Below, piece by piece: positions 6,100-9,099 of a stretch of DNA of 9,099 nt. Source of the stretch: an uncultured Pseudomonadota bacterium (lineage in GTDB: Bacteria; Pseudomonadota; Gammaproteobacteria; Burkholderiales; Eutrophovitaceae); the NCBI GenBank assembly GCA_937983055.1, contig CALJLA010000210.1, forward strand, positions 1 to 9,099. Reading direction: 5' to 3'. A program made the position numbers and the translations under genes. The first letter of the stretch is position 1, and each line of letters opens with the position of its first letter. The notes beneath the pieces are model-generated. The model was not told where the DNA came from. It saw nothing but the letters and a program-made list of their open reading frames with translations, and made no database searches.

Positions 6100-7114
6100 T
6101 CGCCCCCTTTGACGGCATTGCCAGCCCAAAGTGCCGGTAACAGCTGACCGTGGCCATCCGGCCGCGCGGGGTCCGCTGCAAATAGCCCTGCTGGATCAGA
6201 AACGGCTCCAGTACGTCCTCGATCGTGTCGCGGGCCTCGCCGATCGCCGCCGACAGGCTGTCGATGCCCACCGGGCCGCCGTTGAATTTCTCCATGACCG
6301 CCAGCAGCAGCTTGCGGTCCATCACGTCCAGCCCCAGCGGATCGACTTCCAGCATCGACAGGCCGGCATCGGCCGTATGCCGATCGACCTTGCCCTGAGC
6401 CCTGACCTGGGCAAAATCACGTACCCGCCGCAGCAGCCGGCTGGCAGTGCGGGGGGTTCCGCGCGAACGCGAGGCAATCTCGAGCGCGCCGTCGGGGCTG
6501 ACCTCCACGGCAAGCAGCCGCGCCGACCGCTCCACGATGCGCTGCAATTCCCCCGCCGTGTAGAACTCCAGCCGCGCGGCAATGCCGAAGCGGTCGCGCA
6601 GCGGGTTGGTCAGCATTCCCGCCCGCGTGGTCGCACCCACCAGCGTGAAGGGCGGCAGATCGAGCTTGACCGAGCGTGCGGCCGGGCCCTCGCCGATCAC
6701 GATGTCGATCTGGTAGTCCTCGAGCGCCGGGTACAGGATTTCTTCCACCACCGCCGACAGGCGGTGGATTTCGTCGATGAACAGGACGTCGTTGGGCTCC
6801 AGGTTGGTCAGCAGCGCGGCAAGGTCGCCGGGGCGCTCCAGCACCGGCCCGGAGGTCTGGCGAAGGTTGACGCCCATCTCGCGCGCGATGATGTGCGCAA
6901 GCGTAGTCTTGCCCAGCCCGGGCGGCCCGAACAGGAGCACATGGTCGAGCGCCTCGGCGCGGGCGCGGGCTGCCTCGATGAAGATCGAAAGCTGCTCGCG
7001 GATTTTTTCCTGGCCGACGTACTCGTCCAGCTGACGCGGACGCAATGCCCGTTCAAAGGCCTCTTCCTGCGAGGACAGGGGCGCCGGGGTGATGAGCCGA
7101 TCGGTCTCGATCAT
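6074..7114 (-). CDS. ruvB: RuvB, Holliday junction branch-migration ATPase
   Basis: Hexameric AAA+ motor that pumps duplex arms through the RuvA-bound Holliday junction. The product is 346 residues (E. coli 336). Walker A is GPPGLGKTT (63-71), Walker B DVLFIDEIH (109-117), the sensor 1 segment GATTRAGML (160-168) and the arginine-finger segment PLRDRFGI (171-178). The sensor 2 segment GTPRTASRLLRRVRDFA (219-235) differs from the usual GTPRIANRLLRRVRD. The winged-helix end carries QRTPRGRMAT (313-322). The ATG at 7114 gives MIETDRLI, nearly the same as E. coli MIEADRLI, so the start is secure even though no good Shine-Dalgarno sequence precedes it. The C-terminal tail after HFGL is longer than in E. 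coli and overlaps ybgC. The gene lies 36 bases after the inserted secreted-protein gene. Confidence 0.97.
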   Translation of the reverse strand: MIETDRLITPAPLSSQEEAFERALRPRQLDEYVGQEKIREQLSIFIEAARARAEALDHVLLFGPPGLGKTTLAHIIAREMGVNLRQTSGPVLERPGDLAALLTNLEPNDVLFIDEIHRLSAVVEEILYPALEDYQIDIVIGEGPAARSVKLDLPPFTLVGATTRAGMLTNPLRDRFGIAARLEFYTAGELQRIVERSARLLAVEVSPDGALEIASRSRGTPRTASRLLRRVRDFAQVRAQGKVDRHTADAGLSMLEVDPLGLDVMDRKLLLAVMEKFNGGPVGIDSLSAAIGEARDTIEDVLEPFLIQQGYLQRTPRGRMATVSCYRHFGLAMPSKGANADLWGEH

Positions 7115-7150
7115 CCGCGCGGCAACTCGCGCCGGTCAGTAGGCCCGCCG

Positions 7151-7921
7151 TCAGCGACGCGCACTCTTGAAGCCTTCGACATACGGGCGTGCAGCGGCTT
7201 CGTGGCGCGCGACGTCGGCCTGCAGCTGCGTCGCCATCTCGTCCAGCCGCCTGTTGACGATGCCGGTGAGTTTGAGGATCGCGGTGACAAAGTACTTCTT
7301 GCCGAGCGGCGACAGGGCAAATGCCTGCCCGTCTGCGTTGGCCGCGTCCTGGATCGAGAAGCGCATCTCCCGGTCTTCGTTATTCCAAAGCGCCTGCATC
7401 AGCGCCAGCTCTTCCTCGACACCGGGCATGTTGTTCAGCTTGCCGGCAAAGGACAGCGCCATCATCACATGCGTGGATACGGTGTGATCGATGATCTGCG
7501 CCTGCTTGCGCCCCACGTCCGAGCGGAAGTGCGCGACCAGACGGCTGAGCTCCTCGGGGCTGAACTCCTGGCGGCCCAGCTCGACCCAGAGCGGTCGCAG
7601 CCACTCCAGGCTCGCAAAGTCGCTTTCAACCCGCAGCATCGCCCGCTCGAGCAGCGCTTCCTCCGCCTGGCGCCAATACGGGTTGGCCGGCTGCCAATCG
7701 GCACCCAGGGACTCCTCGCGACCGATACGCGCCAACAGGGCGCGCACCGACACCAGGGACGCCTGTTTGAGGTAGAGGTTGCCGATCGACACCGACGTGC
7801 GCAGGTTGTGCAGCCGGATCAACTCCTCGACCTGCGGCTGCGTATCGGCCTGCGCTGCTTGCACCGGCACTGCCGCCCCGATTGCAATCGCGAACAACAG
7901 GCACCGAAAACTTTGCCTCAT
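7151..7921 (-). CDS. Unrecognised secreted helical protein with a DUF2059-like segment
   Basis: I do not recognise a named gene. The 256-residue product begins with a clear signal peptide: RQSFR, a hydrophobic core at 8-20, and AQA before a probable cleavage at Ala25/Asp26. The mature part looks alpha-helical and contains no cysteine, so disulfides are excluded. Residues 120-139 (FSPEELSRLVAHFRSDVGRK) resemble the DUF2059 signature of acidic-hydrophobic residues, an aromatic, then S..G.K; DUF2059 members are exported proteins of unclear function. No lipobox, extra membrane helix or catalytic motif is evident. The start at ATG 7921 has only a weak purine-rich GGGAAAGAAA upstream. It lies between ruvA (166-base gap holding a TATAAT) and ruvB (36-base gap), same strand. 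An export function has no obvious part in recombination, so it may simply share the transcript. Confidence 0.85.
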   Translation of the reverse strand: MRQSFRCLLFAIAIGAAVPVQAAQADTQPQVEELIRLHNLRTSVSIGNLYLKQASLVSVRALLARIGREESLGADWQPANPYWRQAEEALLERAMLRVESDFASLEWLRPLWVELGRQEFSPEELSRLVAHFRSDVGRKQAQIIDHTVSTHVMMALSFAGKLNNMPGVEEELALMQALWNNEDREMRFSIQDAANADGQAFALSPLGKKYFVTAILKLTGIVNRRLDEMATQLQADVARHEAAARPYVEGFKSARR

Positions 7922-7976
7922 TTTCTTTCCCAGCCCCTTCGCAGCGGTCGTTTCTCGCAGATTGCGATTGCGGCGA

Positions 7977-7982
7977 ATTATA
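7977..7982 (-). promoter_or_regulatory. Candidate -10 box of a promoter for the secreted-protein gene and ruvB
   Basis: A perfect TATAAT on the minus strand in the spacer between ruvA and the secreted-protein gene, about 55 bases before the ATG at 7921. This AT-rich patch stands out from its GC-rich surroundings. No acceptable -35 is seen: hexamers at 15 to 19 bases upstream match TTGACA at no more than about two positions, and there is no extended -10 TGn. The box could need an activator or be chance. Confidence 0.4.
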
Positions 7983-8026
7983 GCTCACGGACCCTCTGGA
8001 ACTGGATCGCATCTCACTGATTTTGC

Positions 8027-8044
8027 TGTCGTCGTGCAACGACA
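8027..8044. repeat. Small inverted repeat in the ruvA downstream spacer
   Basis: TGTCGT and ACGACA are perfect inverted arms around a six-base centre. A tighter variant pairs GTCGT and ACGAC around three bases. No T-run follows on either strand, so it is not a terminator; it may be an operator-like site upstream of the TATAAT or chance. Confidence 0.3.
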
Positions 8045-8087
8045 TCGACGGCCGCCGGCAGACCAACGGCAGCGCGCCGAACCCGGC

Positions 8088-8663
8088 TCAGCCGGCCTTG
8101 GAAAGCAGCTTCAGCGCCTGGCGGATCGCTTCCGGTACGCCGGCGTCGGTTGCTACCTTGGCCAGCGCTGCAGACGCCTCGCGGTCGTTGTAGCCCAGCG
8201 CCAGCAGCGCATGCAAGGCGTCGCCTTTGGGAGAGCCGCCGCCTGCCGGCGCGCCGGTGCTCGCCGGCAGGCGATCCTTCAACTCCAGCAGCAGCCGCTC
8301 GGCAGTCTTCTTCCCGATTCCGGGAATGCGCGTCAGTCGCACGCCGTCCTGCGCGGCAACGCTCTGGTACAGCTCTTCCGCCGACAGGCCAGACAGCACC
8401 GCCAACGCGGTGCGCGCGCCGATCCCGTTGACCTTGAGCAACTGGCGGAAAACCTGCCGCTCCTGCTCGTTGGCAAAGCCGAACAACAAATGCGCGTCTT
8501 CCCGCACCACCAGGTGGGTGAACAGGGTGACTTTCGAACCGGTTGCCGGCAACTGGTACAGCGTGCTCATCGGCACGTCGATCTCGTAGGTCACGCCCTG
8601 CACGTCGAGCGCGACCATCGGCGGGCGCTTCTCGACGAGGATGCCGGACAACCGACCGATCAT
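8088..8663 (-). CDS. ruvA: RuvA, Holliday junction-binding subunit
   Basis: Tetrameric protein that binds the open four-way junction and loads RuvB. The product is 191 residues (E. coli 203). The N-terminal OB-fold domain (1-62) starts MIGRLSGILVEK and carries the acidic pin Glu55-Asp56 at the same positions as in E. coli (LVVREDAHLLFGF). Two helix-hairpin-helix motifs follow: LLKVNGIGARTALAVL (75-90) and LTRIPGIGKKTAERLLLEL (110-128). A short Gly/Ser/Ala linker (133-145) leads to the C-terminal RuvB-contact domain (146-191, ALHALLALGYNDREASAAL). The ATG at 8663 overlaps the ruvC stop as ATGA, so translation is probably coupled. No intrinsic terminator is visible after the stop. Confidence 0.97.
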   Translation of the reverse strand: MIGRLSGILVEKRPPMVALDVQGVTYEIDVPMSTLYQLPATGSKVTLFTHLVVREDAHLLFGFANEQERQVFRQLLKVNGIGARTALAVLSGLSAEELYQSVAAQDGVRLTRIPGIGKKTAERLLLELKDRLPASTGAPAGGGSPKGDALHALLALGYNDREASAALAKVATDAGVPEAIRQALKLLSKAG

Positions 8664-9099
8664 GCCAGGCGCCCCCGGCGCACGCGCAAACCCCGAGTGT
8701 CCAGCGACCCCAGACCGAGTCCGCCGTGCGCATGGCAGATGGCGCAGGCCAGTGCATCTGCCGCATCCGCCCCCGGCAGCCCCGGCAATCCGAGCAGGCG
8801 CCGCACCATCTCCTGCACCTGCTCCTTTCTTGCGTGCCCGTTGCCGACCACCGCCTGCTTGACCTGCAGCGCGGTGTACTCGGCGATCGGCAGCGCCTGC
8901 AGCACCGCGGCGCAGATGGCGGCGCCGCGCGCCTGCCCGAGGAGCAAGGTGGATTGCGGATTCACGTTCACAAAGACTTTCTCAATGGCGACCGCGTCCG
9001 GACGGCCCTCGGTAATCACTTCGCGCAGGCCGGCCAGAATGGTGCCGATGCGCGCCGGCAGTTCGCCTTCCGTGGTGCGAATGCAGCCGCTCGACAGGT
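8660..9099 (-). CDS. ruvC: RuvC, Holliday junction resolvase, N-terminus cut by window edge
   Basis: Dimeric endonuclease that resolves Holliday junctions by symmetric nicks. Only 145 codons are in the window, from the codon at 9097; the frame is open through the edge. The first visible residues, LSSGCIRTTEGELPARI, align with E. coli RuvC from about residue 28, so about 27 residues, including the catalytic Asp7 region, lie outside. Of the four catalytic acids, Glu66 is seen in AIEKVF (codon 8983-8981), and Asp138 and Asp141 in GADAADALACAI; the spacing of 72 residues between the first two equals that in E. coli. QARGAAICAAV and QVKQAVVGNG are also family-typical. The GTG at 9019 is internal, not the start. 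Predicted full length is about 172 residues. The stop overlaps ruvA by four bases. Confidence 0.96.
   Translation of the reverse strand, partial: LSSGCIRTTEGELPARIGTILAGLREVITEGRPDAVAIEKVFVNVNPQSTLLLGQARGAAICAAVLQALPIAEYTALQVKQAVVGNGHARKEQVQEMVRRLLGLPGLPGADAADALACAICHAHGGLGLGSLDTRGLRVRRGRLA

Noticed and set aside
6131..8020. 629-codon plus-strand open frame opposite ruvB and the secreted-protein gene
   Set aside because: Antisense to a certain ruvB and to a gene with a clear signal peptide; no family motif or signal in its own product.
7626..8066. 146-codon minus-strand frame spanning the ruvA spacer
   Set aside because: It reads out of frame through the secreted-protein gene and its product is Gly/Arg/Ala-rich without motifs.
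1..9099. CRISPR array, insertion sequence, prophage, toxin-antitoxin or defence genes
   Set aside because: No spaced direct repeats, transposase or integrase motifs, or foreign-looking composition; the window is a syntenic housekeeping locus.

Overview
This GC-rich window reads as a gammaproteobacterial chromosome segment in which every recognisable gene lies on the minus strand. Read from right to left, the order is ruvC (cut by the window edge), ruvA, an unrecognised secreted-protein gene, ruvB, ybgC, tolQ, tolR, tolA, tolB, pal and cpoB. Linkage of ruvCAB directly to ybgC-tolQRAB-pal-cpoB is the arrangement known from Pseudomonas and relatives, so I infer Gammaproteobacteria; genus cannot be called from this window.

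Region by region: 9099-8088 holds ruvC and ruvA, joined by an ATGA overlap. Positions 8087-7922 are a 166-base spacer with a perfect TATAAT on the minus strand. Positions 7921-7151 encode a 256-residue exported protein with a DUF2059-like stretch, sitting between ruvA and ruvB. Positions 7114-6074 hold ruvB, which overlaps ybgC (6099-5647). From ybgC to pal the genes are packed with gaps of 1 to 6 bases or a one-base overlap, so they are very probably one transcript with translational coupling. pal and cpoB are separated by 75 bases containing a strong hairpin without a T-run. Positions 196-1 hold no gene I can support.

Functionally there are two modules. RuvA and RuvB form the branch-migration motor for Holliday junctions and RuvC cuts them. 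TolQ, TolR and TolA form the proton-driven inner-membrane complex; TolB in the periplasm and Pal in the outer membrane complete the trans-envelope link that constricts the outer membrane at division. CpoB tunes septal peptidoglycan synthesis with the Tol machine, and YbgC is the acyl-CoA thioesterase commonly carried at the head of this operon.

This is mostly a conserved housekeeping locus and I see no new defence or mobile system. The points worth a second look are the secreted protein inserted between ruvA and ruvB with its own -10-like box, extra coiled-coil segments in both Pal and CpoB, a proline-rich spacer and a changed transmembrane motif in TolA, and the pal-cpoB hairpin.
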